A stretch of DNA of 62,770 nt, taken from the IMG/VR virus record IMGVR_UViG_3300033571_013433, positions 1-62,770 of that record, one strand, 5' to 3'. Every line of letters begins with the position of its first letter. Position 1 is the stretch's first letter. Positions 14,197 through 23,119 of this stretch are shown here, in pieces. The notes under the pieces were generated by a model that saw only the letters and a program-made list of their open reading frames with translations, searched no databases and was not told the DNA's origin. The position numbers and the translations under genes are program-made. The DNA is from a virus.

Positions 14197-14871
14197 TTGG
14201 CCCTGATAACGAAGTCCGAGGTTGCCCGCCGCCTAAATCGCAGCCCTGCGCGAGTGACCCAGCTCGTCAAGCAAGGGAAGGTGGCAATCCACGTTGACGA
14301 GGACGGAAAAGAGAAGATTGACGAGGCCGACGTTCCCGGCTTGCGCGTCTATCTCGACAAGGGACTGATTCGCGGCACCAAACCGACCCTTCGCCCCCGG
14401 CGCCCCGAGGGGATGGAGGATCTGGCCGAGCCAGGTGCCGAGCTTCGCCCTGTAGAGCCCGAGCCCTACCGCCCCCCGGCGTCAACCAGCTACGCGCCTC
14501 CCCCGCCGCAACCGCGCACGAGCCAGAAAAAGCCGAGCGAGATCACAGAGGACGACTTCGATCTCTATGACGACAACGGCAAGCTCGATCCCTACAGGTG
14601 TAGAGCGTGGCAGGAGTTTGAGAAGGCGAAAAAGCTGCAGACCGAGCGCCTTGCCGCAGAAGGCAAATACGTTGAAGTCGAAAAGATCAAGCCTGCGGTG
14701 GATCGCGCCATGCAAGTCATCCGCAAGGGCGTCATGGCCATTCCCACGCGCCTGAAAGCTGTCTGCCACGATCTCACTCTGGAGCAACAATCAATTCTTG
14801 AGCGCCTTTGCAGGGAGGCGCTTGATAAGGCAGTCGTCAACTACAACGGAGAAGAAGATGGCGGTTCGTGA
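14197..14871 (+). CDS. Terminase small subunit
   Basis: A 224-residue DNA-packaging protein. Residues ~4-45 (ITKSEVARRLNRSPARVTQL, then GKVAIHVDEDG and DEADV) form a winged helix-turn-helix like that of lambda Nu1 and would recognise the packaging site. A Pro-rich linker (~65-110) leads to a helical C-terminal part that should contact the large subunit and assemble the ring. The TTG at 14197 is the start that keeps the whole HTH; no strong ribosome site is visible. It overlaps the large terminase gene by 14 bases, as is usual. Confidence 0.82.
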   Translation: MALITKSEVARRLNRSPARVTQLVKQGKVAIHVDEDGKEKIDEADVPGLRVYLDKGLIRGTKPTLRPRRPEGMEDLAEPGAELRPVEPEPYRPPASTSYAPPPPQPRTSQKKPSEITEDDFDLYDDNGKLDPYRCRAWQEFEKAKKLQTERLAAEGKYVEVEKIKPAVDRAMQVIRKGVMAIPTRLKAVCHDLTLEQQSILERLCREALDKAVVNYNGEEDGGS

Positions 14872-16780
14872 TGCAGAGGCCCTGGTGCTGGAGTCTCTCA
14901 ACCAGCTCAAGCCGCCCCCAAAGCTCTCAACGAGCGAATGGGCGGACAAATACTTTGAGGTGAGCAAAGGGGGCAGCACTGGCAAGTGGGAAACTCGCCC
15001 GTATCAGCGCGAGATTCTTGATTGCTGGACGGATCCGCTGGTGTGGCGCACGTCCATTATGAAATCAGCTCGGGTTGGCGCAACAACCATGCTGAACATC
15101 AGCGAGTGCTATCACTTGCACTGGGATCCATGCGACTCTTGCACGGTTCAGCCGACTACCGGCTACGCGGAGAAATACAGCAGAGACACGTTCAACAAGA
15201 TCATCGAGAACGTATCTGTCATTGGCGAGCTGTTCAAGAAGTCCTCTTACCGCGATGGCACCAATTCGATTCTTGAGAAGTATGTCAACGGAGCGTCACT
15301 CTCCTTCCTGGGAGCGAACAGCCCGAACGGGTTTCGTGGCTGGACATATCGGGTAGCCCGTGCCGATGAGGTTGATGGCTACGTGTCATCTGGAGCCGGC
15401 AATGAGGGCGATCAGATTGAGCTGCTCCTGAACCGGACAATCGACTATCACAACCGGGTATTCATCGACGCCAGCACTCCCACGATTGAAGGATTCAGTC
15501 GCATCGAAGCCTCCTACAAGCAGGGGGATCAGCGGCAGCGGTTTGTGCCATGTCCGCACTGCGGGCACATGCAGTTTTTCAAGGCCAACGCATTCACCCC
15601 TGGCAGCAAAAAGGATGAGCCAGGCGGGTTCTGGTGGGAGCCTGGCAAGCCCTCCACTGTCGTCTACATCTGCGAAAGCTGCGATCAGCCGATCCTGCAC
15701 AGCCAGAAGTTCGACATGGATCGGAACGGCGAATGGCGCCCGACCGCACCGGCCAACATCGCGCCCGATGGCAGGGAGCACCGCAGCTATTTCATCTGGG
15801 CGGCTCTCAGCTACCAGGCCAATGCGAGTTGGGCACACATCGTTGAAGCCTACGAGAAAACTCACGAGTCGCCTCAACAGTTACAAGTGTTTATCAACAC
15901 TTGGCTTGGGCAGACATTCAAGGAAGATGCCGCCACTCGCGTGACCGCAGAGGGCCTCATGGCGAAGCGGGACACGTACAAATCAGGCACCGTACCCGAG
16001 GGTGTTCTGCTCATTACCATCGGCGTTGACATGCAAGATGACCGGGCAGAAATCAGTGTCTGGGGCTGGGGGCGCTCGCAAGTGACAGCGGGACTTGATT
16101 CTGAGGCCGAGGGTTGGCTGATTCAGCACGCGGTTATTCAGCAGCCCTACAACTCCAGCGAGGTCTACGCGCAGATTGATACGTTCGTGAATACTGAGTA
16201 CGCGCTGCCCTGTGGCGGGAAGATCAAGCCCGAGGTCACGGCGATTGACTCCGGCGACGGCGATCACACCCCCTACGTGTACGACTATGCACGCCAGCGC
16301 CGCCTGCAGGGTGTCATTCCAATCAAGGGTATGTCCACCAACGGCAAGCCGCCCATCGGCAAGGGCAGCGCGTCGGAATACACGATGAAGAACCGGCCGA
16401 AGAAATCATCGGTTGAAATGTTCCAAGTCGGCACCGACGTTATCAAGACACGCCTCATGTCCAGACTGCGGCAGGATAGAGCGTCAGGCCCCGGCGCGTT
16501 GCACTTCCCGGCTGAAACCACAGAGGAATACTTTGTGCAGCTTGTTTCTGAGCGCCGTCACAGTTACGTGCAGGCAGGCCAGCCGAAGTTCCGCTGGGTG
16601 CGTCGGCCGGGTGTTCGCGCTGAAACGCTCGACTGCGCTGTGTATGCCTATGCAGCCCTGCATCACGCATACAAGAAATACAACATGCGCACTATCTGGG
16701 ATCAACTGGAAGCCAGGCTCAAGGCGCCAGAGAGGCCCGCAGAGCAGCCACAGGCCGCCGGGTTCAATCTGCTCAAATAG
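14858..16780 (+). CDS. Terminase large subunit, GpA family
   Basis: A 640-residue packaging motor and nuclease. SARVGATTM near residues 68-77 is the Walker A-like loop of GpA enzymes and ADEVDGY near 170 is the Walker B region. CPHCGH near 231 and CESC near 272 form a zinc-binding pair. The nuclease domain begins around GVDMQDDR and includes the later AIDSGDGDHTPYVYDY. GGAGAAGAAG upstream of the ATG at 14858 sets the start; the frame opens 60 bases earlier. GpA-type enzymes usually cut at cos sites. Confidence 0.93.
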   Translation: MAVRDAEALVLESLNQLKPPPKLSTSEWADKYFEVSKGGSTGKWETRPYQREILDCWTDPLVWRTSIMKSARVGATTMLNISECYHLHWDPCDSCTVQPTTGYAEKYSRDTFNKIIENVSVIGELFKKSSYRDGTNSILEKYVNGASLSFLGANSPNGFRGWTYRVARADEVDGYVSSGAGNEGDQIELLLNRTIDYHNRVFIDASTPTIEGFSRIEASYKQGDQRQRFVPCPHCGHMQFFKANAFTPGSKKDEPGGFWWEPGKPSTVVYICESCDQPILHSQKFDMDRNGEWRPTAPANIAPDGREHRSYFIWAALSYQANASWAHIVEAYEKTHESPQQLQVFINTWLGQTFKEDAATRVTAEGLMAKRDTYKSGTVPEGVLLITIGVDMQDDRAEISVWGWGRSQVTAGLDSEAEGWLIQHAVIQQPYNSSEVYAQIDTFVNTEYALPCGGKIKPEVTAIDSGDGDHTPYVYDYARQRRLQGVIPIKGMSTNGKPPIGKGSASEYTMKNRPKKSSVEMFQVGTDVIKTRLMSRLRQDRASGPGALHFPAETTEEYFVQLVSERRHSYVQAGQPKFRWVRRPGVRAETLDCAVYAYAALHHAYKKYNMRTIWDQLEARLKAPERPAEQPQAAGFNLLK

Positions 16781-16789
16781 ACTCTCTCT

Positions 16790-17362
16790 ATGGCGACGAT
16801 TCCCTCACAGTTCCGCGCAGGCGATTACGTTGCCTGGACCGAAACGGACGCGCCGGAAGGCACGACCGCGATCACGGTCTATCTGCGCACCAGAGCGGCC
16901 TCAGGGGCCGCCATCGCCGCCACCGTCAACGGCGATGGAACGTTCGACTTCTCCATCAGCAGCGTCACCAGCGCCGCTCTGGCGGCCGGCGCCTACCTGG
17001 CCCAGTTCCTCGCCACCGTGGACGGCCAGCCACAGACCTACCGCGAAGTGCGGTTTGACGTGCTGGCGTCTCTGAGCTACACCGGCAGCCCGACTGCGTT
17101 CGATCCGCGCAGCCAGGCCGAGAAGGATCTGGAGGCCGTTGAGGAGGCGATCAGGGTTCTCACCACTTCGGCTCAGGAGTACCGCATTGGCACCGGAACG
17201 GCAAACGGCGGGCGCATGGTCCGCAGGGCCGATCTCGCTGAGCTGATTAAGTGGCGCGATCAGTTGAGGGCAGAAGTCCTGAAAGAGCAGCAAGCCTCAA
17301 TGATTGAAAACGGGAAAGGCGACCCGAATAAGCTCTATGTTCGATTCACGCCGGCATTCTGA
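16790..17362 (+). CDS. Head-tail joining protein with gpW-like C terminus
   Basis: A 190-residue protein between terminase and portal, where lambda has gpW. Residues 1-110 form a beta-rich domain (AITVYLRTRAA, TFDFSISSVTSA). Residues ~118-165 (EEAIRVLTTSAQEYRIG and VRRADLAELIKWRDQLRAEV) follow the helix-hairpin-helix pattern of gpW. Fusion of an immunoglobulin-like or decoration-type domain to a gpW-like end is my reading. It overlaps the portal start by one base. Confidence 0.65.
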   Translation: MATIPSQFRAGDYVAWTETDAPEGTTAITVYLRTRAASGAAIAATVNGDGTFDFSISSVTSAALAAGAYLAQFLATVDGQPQTYREVRFDVLASLSYTGSPTAFDPRSQAEKDLEAVEEAIRVLTTSAQEYRIGTGTANGGRMVRRADLAELIKWRDQLRAEVLKEQQASMIENGKGDPNKLYVRFTPAF

Positions 17363-18879
17363 TGGGCGTCCGTACTTGGCTACGCACTCACGGATTCGGC
17401 TTTGGTCCCGGCAAGTATGAGCGCCCTCGCGCAGCATTTGAGGCGGCTCGCCAAGGTCGCCTTACCTCTGATTTTCTGAGGCCGCAGACGAGCGCAGACG
17501 CTTCCCTGGTGGGTGAGCTAGCAGTTCTTCGGAACAGCGCCCGCGCACTTGCACGCGATAGCAGTCACGCTCGCAAGATCAAGCGCACCTACAAGGTCAA
17601 CGTGATCGGGCACAGGGGCATCCAGCTCCAGCCCCAGATCCGCAATCTGAGCGATGGCGAGCTAGACGAGCGCCGCAACCGAATGGTATTGGAGGAATAC
17701 CAGCGGTGGTGCGCTGCCGATTCGTGTGACGTTGCCGGCAGGCACAGCTTCCACGGGTTTGAGCTGGCGATTCCCGGCGCCTGGTGCGAATCGGGCGAAG
17801 TGTTTTTCCGTTTGGTGCGCCGGCCGTTTGGCAGGAGCCGTGTGCCCCTTGCCCTGGAAATGATCGAAGCGGACATGCTCGATGAGCACCATTCCGGCAT
17901 GTCAGACCGGCCAGGTCACTACTGGCGCATGGGCATTGAGCATAACGAATGGGGACGCCCGACTCGTTACAAGTTCCTGCGCAAGCACCCTGGCGACTAC
18001 GAGCTGTCTAGCCGGATCGACACCGAAAAGCACGTCACCGTTGACGCGGCCGATATTCTCCACGTCTACGGCCTGCCCGAGCGTGTTGGCCAGACGCGAT
18101 TTGAGCCAATTCTCACCCCAGCAATCGTTGAAGCCCACGCGCTGCGTCAATACCAAAAGGCGCACCTGACCCGCAAGCGCGTACAGTCGAATCAACTCGG
18201 CTGGATTCAGACGCCAGAGGGGCTCAACGGTGACGACGTGATTGACAATCGCCGAGTCGTTGATTCCGAGGCTGGCCAGTGGTTCAGGCTCAATCCTGGC
18301 GAGGTTCCCGTTGCCCCGAACCTGGGCCCCGAGGACACGTCGTTTGCGGACGTGATTAAGGACAACCTGCGCACACAGGCAGTTGGCACTGGCGTTGATT
18401 ACAGCACGCTCAGCGGTGACTTCTCCGAAGGCTCCTACGCTTCGCTCCGCATTGCTGTATTTGAGAACCGCGACTACTGGCGGATGCTGCACACTGCCGT
18501 TATCGAGCAGTTTCACCAGCGCGTGTTTGAGGAATGGCTACAGGCTGCGGTGCTGATTGGCGTTCTGCCGTCGCCCACATTCGATGATTACTGGATCCGC
18601 CCCGAGCGTTACCAGCATCCGCACTGGCAGGCGCGCTCCTGGGGGCTTCTCGATACTAGCAAGGATATTTCCGCGTTTGAGAAAGCTCGCGAGCTGCAGC
18701 TTGAAACGCACAGCGAACAGGTCAACAACTACACGGGCAACGACTTCCGTCGTGTCATTGACCAGATTGTATCTGAGCGGGAATACAAGGCGAAGCGCGG
18801 AGTTCTCATGCCGATTGACGATCCGCAGTCGCCGAAATTGTCAGCAGGTAATACTGCTGACCGCAATCAGGAACCGTAA
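17362..18879 (+). CDS. Portal protein, lambda gpB family
   Basis: A 505-residue protein that would form the dodecameric vertex for DNA entry and exit. Lambda-type portal signatures are present: LARDSSHARKIKRTYKVNVIG in parts, NVIGHRGIQLQPQ, ESGEVFFRLVRR, IEADMLDEHH, YDSTLSG-like DYSTLSGDFSEGSYASLR and a C-terminal FEKARELQLETHSE helix. Position after terminase and before protease-capsid agrees. The last 13 bases overlap an antisense HNH gene. Confidence 0.92.
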   Translation: MGVRTWLRTHGFGFGPGKYERPRAAFEAARQGRLTSDFLRPQTSADASLVGELAVLRNSARALARDSSHARKIKRTYKVNVIGHRGIQLQPQIRNLSDGELDERRNRMVLEEYQRWCAADSCDVAGRHSFHGFELAIPGAWCESGEVFFRLVRRPFGRSRVPLALEMIEADMLDEHHSGMSDRPGHYWRMGIEHNEWGRPTRYKFLRKHPGDYELSSRIDTEKHVTVDAADILHVYGLPERVGQTRFEPILTPAIVEAHALRQYQKAHLTRKRVQSNQLGWIQTPEGLNGDDVIDNRRVVDSEAGQWFRLNPGEVPVAPNLGPEDTSFADVIKDNLRTQAVGTGVDYSTLSGDFSEGSYASLRIAVFENRDYWRMLHTAVIEQFHQRVFEEWLQAAVLIGVLPSPTFDDYWIRPERYQHPHWQARSWGLLDTSKDISAFEKARELQLETHSEQVNNYTGNDFRRVIDQIVSEREYKAKRGVLMPIDDPQSPKLSAGNTADRNQEP

Positions 18880-19358
18880 TAGCGGGCCGCTGCAGCAGCA
18901 GCTTCCTTTTCGGTCGCGAAACTACCAAGATGCACATACTTGCCTTGGCGCCAGTGCCTTGCCACCCACTTTCCGTTTCCGACGTGAAAGTGAACTCCCT
19001 TGTGCTCTGACCTCCCGTAGGTGTTGCGGTTTTTCATTTGCAGTGACATGTCGGCCAGCCGAAGGTTGCTGAACCTATTGTCAACTGGATTTCGATTGAT
19101 GTGATCGACCGTGAGACAGCCCGGATCTTCGCCGGTAACCATTGCCCAAGCAAGCCTGTGAGCAAGATAAACCTTGCCATGGATTCTCACTTGAATTGCC
19201 TGCGGCTCTCCGTCGTAGCGATATATTGGGCACCCGCAGGGGCGTGACACGTCCCTGCCTTTGCCGGTCTTTTTCCACCATAGCAATCCAGTTTCCGACT
19301 CGTAGCGCAGGTTTTCCAGCAGCCACTCGCGGTCTGGCAATGGCTTAACTTGAGTCAT
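18867..19358 (-). CDS. HNH homing endonuclease with AP2 domain
   Basis: A 163-residue freestanding endonuclease. LAHRLAWAMVTGE and LTVDHINRNPVDNRFSNLR (residues ~55-95) are the HNH core with its HIN-N-D-N motif, and HKGVHFHVGNGKWVARH with LGSFATEKEAAAA form a C-terminal AP2 DNA-binding domain. Such proteins cut a target in phage DNA and spread by repair. The ATG at 19358 is chosen because GGAGG lies nine bases upstream; the frame could open at a TTG at 19400. It lies antisense in the middle of the structural operon, between portal and capsid. Confidence 0.88.
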   Translation of the reverse strand: MTQVKPLPDREWLLENLRYESETGLLWWKKTGKGRDVSRPCGCPIYRYDGEPQAIQVRIHGKVYLAHRLAWAMVTGEDPGCLTVDHINRNPVDNRFSNLRLADMSLQMKNRNTYGRSEHKGVHFHVGNGKWVARHWRQGKYVHLGSFATEKEAAAAAARYYGS

Positions 19359-19483
19359 TAGCTTGCCTCCAGCAAGTTGGTCGCGGGTCGGTAGCTCCAA
19401 CTAGCCGGCCCATCTAAATCATAACTCATGCGCTCGCGAACGCAAAGGACTGCTTAGCCTCAGCGTTGAATTGCAGCGTCACA

Positions 19484-21664
19484 ATGACAACGCGAAGCCG
19501 AGCGCGTCGCCCGGCAGCCGGCTTCGGCCAACGCGACGCCGAACCTGCGACTAAACCGACAGCCAGCCCGGTCGCCGCGCCTCAGATGGGCGTCCGCCTG
19601 GATGCTCCCGCCGATGGCTCAACGGCCACGATCAGCCTTATGGGCGAGATCGGATACGACGTGACCGTTGGCCAGGTAGACGCCGCCCTGGCCGCCGCCA
19701 AGGGCGTGCCTGTCACGGTCAACATTTTCAGCTACGGCGGTGACGCTCTCGCTGGCCTCGCGATCTACCAGATGCTGTCGGCGCACGACGCCGAGGTGAC
19801 AACCAACGTCCTGGGCGTGGCCGCGTCCGCTGGCAGCGTTATCGCCATGGCTGGCGATAAGCGCGTGGTGCCCGCCAACGGCGCGCTCATGGTTCACAAC
19901 GCCTGGAGCTTCACCGTTGGTGACGCCGAGACCCACCGGCAGTCTGCAGACATGCTCGATGGAGTCACCGAAGCGTATGTGCGCACTTACTCGGCTGCTA
20001 CCGGAATGAGCGCCGAACAGGTTCGCCCGTATCTGCAGCAGGAGCGTTGGATCTACGGCGAGGAGGCAGCTTCGCTTGGATTTGCCACCGAAACCGGCGC
20101 GCAGATGCAGGCATTTGCCAGTGCCGCCCCGATCCCTCAAGGCCGGTTCAAGAGCGTACCTGAAGACCTCAAGGCCCTGCTCGGGGAGGAAAGGCCCCAA
20201 GCTGGAGTCTCCGTTGAAGTGTGCGTTGAAGTCACCGACCCCACGGATCCCCCCAAATCGGAAGAACTGGAGGTGTCAGGCCCTCCCGACGCTGTAATTG
20301 AACTTCTCAACGTGAATAGCCTTAGCACCGTAACCCCTGCTGATGGCGGACTATCTGCCGCCCCGCTTTCGATGAACGAAACCAACGAAATCAAGGCGGC
20401 TGCTGCGCTTGCTGAGCGCGAGCGTGTTGCCGCCATCCGTGGCCTGGCCAAGGCTCACAGCCTGCCCGAGTCCCTCACCGATGAGCTGATCGAGAAAGGC
20501 ACCGAAGTCTCCGATGCCCGCGCCCGCGTGCTGGAGTTCATCGGCGCCAAACAGATCGCCGTCCCGACTTCCGGCATTTCCGACGCCGGCTGCGCCAATA
20601 TCGGCCTTAGCGCTCGCGAGGTCGAAAGCTACTCGTTCATGAAGGTCGCCCGTTACCTGGCCGACCCCAACCCCCGGACCGCCGAAGCCGCCGCCTTCGA
20701 GCTGGAAGCCTCCAGGGCCGCCGCCGACAAGCACGGCCGCAGCCCCGCAGGCGTGCTGATCCCGTTCGATGTGCTGTCCGCCCGCCCGCAGGCATCCCAG
20801 ACCGTGGGCGACTTCGGCAAGGGTGGCGCCCTCGTCGGCACCCAACGCCTTGACGGGAGCTTCATCGAACTGGTGCGCAACCGCTCCGCGTTCATCAGCT
20901 CCGGCGTGACCGTGCTCAACGGCCTCCAGGGCAACGTGGAAATCTCGAAGCAGACCGGGGCTTCGACCTATTACTTCGTGGGCGAGGAGGTGAATGTCAG
21001 CGAATCCGACGCCACCTACGGCCTGGTCAACCTGACCCCGAAAACCATCGGTGTCCGCGTTTCGCTGAGCCGTCGCGCGCTGATTCAAACCAGCCCCGAC
21101 ATTGAGCAGCTCACCCGTAACGACATGATTTCCCAGCTCGCGCTGGGCGTCGATTACACCATCGGCTACGGCAGCGGCACGTCCTCGCAGCCGCAGGGCA
21201 TCCGAAACGTCACCGGCATCGGCTCCGTCACCCTCGGCGGTGGTGCATCCAAGGTTTACCCCAGCAACGTCGGCGGCGGCACCCACGACACCGGCGACTG
21301 GGCCGACTACGTGGACCTGGAAACCGCCATCGCAGCCAACAACCTGGAAGGCGTTCGCTACGTGATGAATGCCGTCACTCGTGGCGGCTGCCGTCAAACG
21401 CTGCGCTCCAGCGTTGCCGGTGCTGACTACATCTACAAGGACGACGGCACCATCGCCGGCTATCCCGTGACCGTCAGCAACCAGATCCAAACCAACGACG
21501 TTTTTTACGGCGACTTCTCCTCGCTGCTCGTCGGCTTCTGGTCTGGGCTCGATGTGACCGTGGATCCCTTCACCCAGAGCGCCAAGGGTCAAGTGATCCT
21601 GACCGTTCACCAGGACTTCGATGTGGCCGTGCGCCGCGCTGAAGCCTTCGCGCTGGGGACCTGA
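19484..21664 (+). CDS. Fused prohead protease (ClpP-type) and HK97-fold major capsid protein
   Basis: A 726-residue fusion. Residues ~20-210 are a ClpP-like serine protease: FSYGGDALAGLAIYQML, the nucleophile region AASAGSVIAMAG near residue 118 and the His region LMVHNAW near 137, with LDG downstream. A charged linker follows (~230-380, with DELIEKGTEVSDA). The C-terminal ~330 residues are an HK97-type capsid: NRSAFISSGVTVL, SRRALIQTSPDIEQL, YGSGTSSQPQGI, and GDFSSLLVGFWSGLDV. The protease probably releases the capsid domain during head maturation. The start is uncertain: ATG 19484 is used, but a TTG at 19466 is possible, and no clear ribosome site was seen. Confidence 0.88.
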   Translation: MTTRSRARRPAAGFGQRDAEPATKPTASPVAAPQMGVRLDAPADGSTATISLMGEIGYDVTVGQVDAALAAAKGVPVTVNIFSYGGDALAGLAIYQMLSAHDAEVTTNVLGVAASAGSVIAMAGDKRVVPANGALMVHNAWSFTVGDAETHRQSADMLDGVTEAYVRTYSAATGMSAEQVRPYLQQERWIYGEEAASLGFATETGAQMQAFASAAPIPQGRFKSVPEDLKALLGEERPQAGVSVEVCVEVTDPTDPPKSEELEVSGPPDAVIELLNVNSLSTVTPADGGLSAAPLSMNETNEIKAAAALAERERVAAIRGLAKAHSLPESLTDELIEKGTEVSDARARVLEFIGAKQIAVPTSGISDAGCANIGLSAREVESYSFMKVARYLADPNPRTAEAAAFELEASRAAADKHGRSPAGVLIPFDVLSARPQASQTVGDFGKGGALVGTQRLDGSFIELVRNRSAFISSGVTVLNGLQGNVEISKQTGASTYYFVGEEVNVSESDATYGLVNLTPKTIGVRVSLSRRALIQTSPDIEQLTRNDMISQLALGVDYTIGYGSGTSSQPQGIRNVTGIGSVTLGGGASKVYPSNVGGGTHDTGDWADYVDLETAIAANNLEGVRYVMNAVTRGGCRQTLRSSVAGADYIYKDDGTIAGYPVTVSNQIQTNDVFYGDFSSLLVGFWSGLDVTVDPFTQSAKGQVILTVHQDFDVAVRRAEAFALGT

Positions 21665-21665
21665 T

Positions 21666-21881
21666 ATGGCGAAAATCGAACTCGGGGCCGCCGTATTCGT
21701 GCATGGCGAGCCCCACGCCATTGGCGACATTCTCGATCTCGACTCTGGCACCGCCGAGTACCTGATCCGCGCCGGCAAAGCGACCGCTGTCGTCGCCACC
21801 GAGCAACCGGCCGAGCAACCGGCCAAGCCCCCAGCCCAGAAGCCCACCCGTAAGCCCACCCCCGCCCCTAAGGAGGACTGA
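21666..21881 (+). CDS. Small protein after the capsid gene, 71 aa
   Basis: Begins MAKIELGAAVFVHGEPHAIG; a compact beta domain (residues 1-45, with TAEYLIRAGKATAV) is followed by a Pro/Lys-rich tail (PAEQPAKPPAQKP). Similar small proteins follow the capsid gene in many phages. Its role is unknown. The start is two bases after the capsid stop. Confidence 0.65.
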   Translation: MAKIELGAAVFVHGEPHAIGDILDLDSGTAEYLIRAGKATAVVATEQPAEQPAKPPAQKPTRKPTPAPKED

Positions 21882-21884
21882 TCC

Positions 21885-22271
21885 ATGGCCGTTCAGCAAC
21901 GAAACCTGGAGAACCTGCGAATCGGTTCTCTCCTGTCTGCCGGCATCAAAACCATCACCGCGATCGGCGATGAAACCGGCGTTGATTTCGCCGGGTTTGA
22001 CGGCGATCTCGTGATTCGCCTGAACTACACCGCTGCTGGCGTCGGTGCCACGTTTGACTTCCGCATTGAGGAGGCTGACACCCAAGGCGGCACCTACACC
22101 CCCGTAACCGGCGGCGCGTTCACCCAAATCGGCAACGCCGCTGGCGCCCAAACGCTCGTCATCAGCAAGGATGACACCAAGCGATGGTTGCGTTTCAGTG
22201 TCACGTCCGACGCCGGTACCGGATCCTCCAGCGTGAGCGCCGACTACATCGGCCTCAGGAAGTACCAGTAA
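21885..22271 (+). CDS. Probable head decoration or head-completion protein, 128 aa
   Basis: An all-beta protein of 128 residues (LVIRLNYTAAGVGATFDFRI, RWLRFSVTSDAG) with no Cys. Size, fold and place directly after the capsid genes suggest a capsid decoration protein; this is inference. A terminator follows. Confidence 0.6.
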   Translation: MAVQQRNLENLRIGSLLSAGIKTITAIGDETGVDFAGFDGDLVIRLNYTAAGVGATFDFRIEEADTQGGTYTPVTGGAFTQIGNAAGAQTLVISKDDTKRWLRFSVTSDAGTGSSSVSADYIGLRKYQ

Positions 22272-22296
22272 GCCCCATAGCTCGCAAAGGAGTAAG

Positions 22297-22320
22297 CCCT
22301 GCTTATCGCGGGGTTTTTTT
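22297..22320 (+). terminator. Rho-independent terminator after head genes
   Basis: CCCTGC (22297-22302), five-base loop, GCGGGG (22308-22313) with one G-T pair, then seven T. It separates the head genes from the fibre and tail genes. Confidence 0.8.
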
Positions 22321-22355
22321 ATTGCTTAGCATTTGCATGGGGCATTCACCTGATA

Positions 22356-22808
22356 ATGAATCTCGTTGACGACGCCAGCATTTATCTCGGCGACTTTGAT
22401 AGCGTCGTAGTCGTCAACTCCCAGACCGGCACGGGCATTCTTGACGCACCGGGCCAAGTTGTCATTGATGGAATGGTCATGACAACGGACTATGCTATTA
22501 CAGTGCCATCAGAGCTTGTCAGCGGCGTCACTTACGGCACCCCTTTAACGGTAGATGGCATTGCCTACTCCGTAAAAGAAAACACGCCACAGCAAGACGG
22601 CCTGTTCAGCGTCGTAACCCTTTCCAAGCTGAGCCCCGATCTCGCCGCTCCTGGTGGCGTTCAGCGCGAGTGGAGTCTATCTGATCTCTCTGACGTTGAA
22701 ATGCGCAATCCCCAGCTTGGGGATCGCCTGGTTTACAACGGCAGTAAGTGGGTTGACATGGAAGAATCCGATGGCACCAATGTTGTTGATGGCGGTGGTG
22801 CGGCATGA
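22356..22808 (+). CDS. Head-tail joining-like protein with a fibre-type tail module
   Basis: A 150-residue protein. Residues ~1-95 (VVIDGMVMTTDYAI, YGTPLTVDGIAYSVKEN, LFSVVTLSKL) have the strand pattern of lambda gpFII-like connectors. Residues ~107-140 carry WSLSDLSDVEMRNPQLGDRL and YNGSKWVDM, a module typical of tail fibres, where LSDV and YNG-KW recur. The combination suggests a connector that also carries part of an appendage. It overlaps the next gene by four bases. Confidence 0.6.
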   Translation: MNLVDDASIYLGDFDSVVVVNSQTGTGILDAPGQVVIDGMVMTTDYAITVPSELVSGVTYGTPLTVDGIAYSVKENTPQQDGLFSVVTLSKLSPDLAAPGGVQREWSLSDLSDVEMRNPQLGDRLVYNGSKWVDMEESDGTNVVDGGGAA

Positions 22809-23116
22809 CCTACGCGCGTCAACATATTCTGTTCAGAAGGGATTCTGCTGCTAACTGGACAGCTCAGAACCCGGTGCTGCTTGACGGCGAGCCTGGTTAC
22901 GAGACAGACACTCGCAAGATGAAGATTGGCAATGGGGTTGCGGCGTGGAATGCCTTGCCATACTCGGCCGGCGGCAGCTCCCTTGAGGGGCTGTCAGACG
23001 TAACCACTACTGACAAAGTTGATAAAAGCGTTCTGTATTACGACCAGGCCACCAATGGGTTTTACGTTGATTCTGCCGTGACTAGGCTGACGATAACAGA
23101 CGGCGGCAATTTCTAG
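22805..23116 (+). CDS. Fibre-related protein with tropism-determinant-like N terminus, 103 aa
   Basis: The first ~55 residues (ILFRRDSAANWTAQNPVLLD and GYETDTRKMKIGNG) match the short beta module at the start of many phage receptor-binding proteins (Mtd-N-like). It continues with LEGLSDVTTTDKVDKSVLYY, the same LSDV/Y module as the previous gene. No reverse transcriptase or variable repeat was seen, so no diversity-generating system is implied. Confidence 0.65.
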   Translation: MTYARQHILFRRDSAANWTAQNPVLLDGEPGYETDTRKMKIGNGVAAWNALPYSAGGSSLEGLSDVTTTDKVDKSVLYYDQATNGFYVDSAVTRLTITDGGNF

Positions 23117-23119
23117 ACC

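Noticed and set aside
20351-21886. 511-codon open frame opposite the protease-capsid gene
   Set aside because: It is the antisense shadow of a GC-rich gene; its sequence is rich in Gly, Ala, His and Arg without motifs, while the plus strand has clear capsid motifs.
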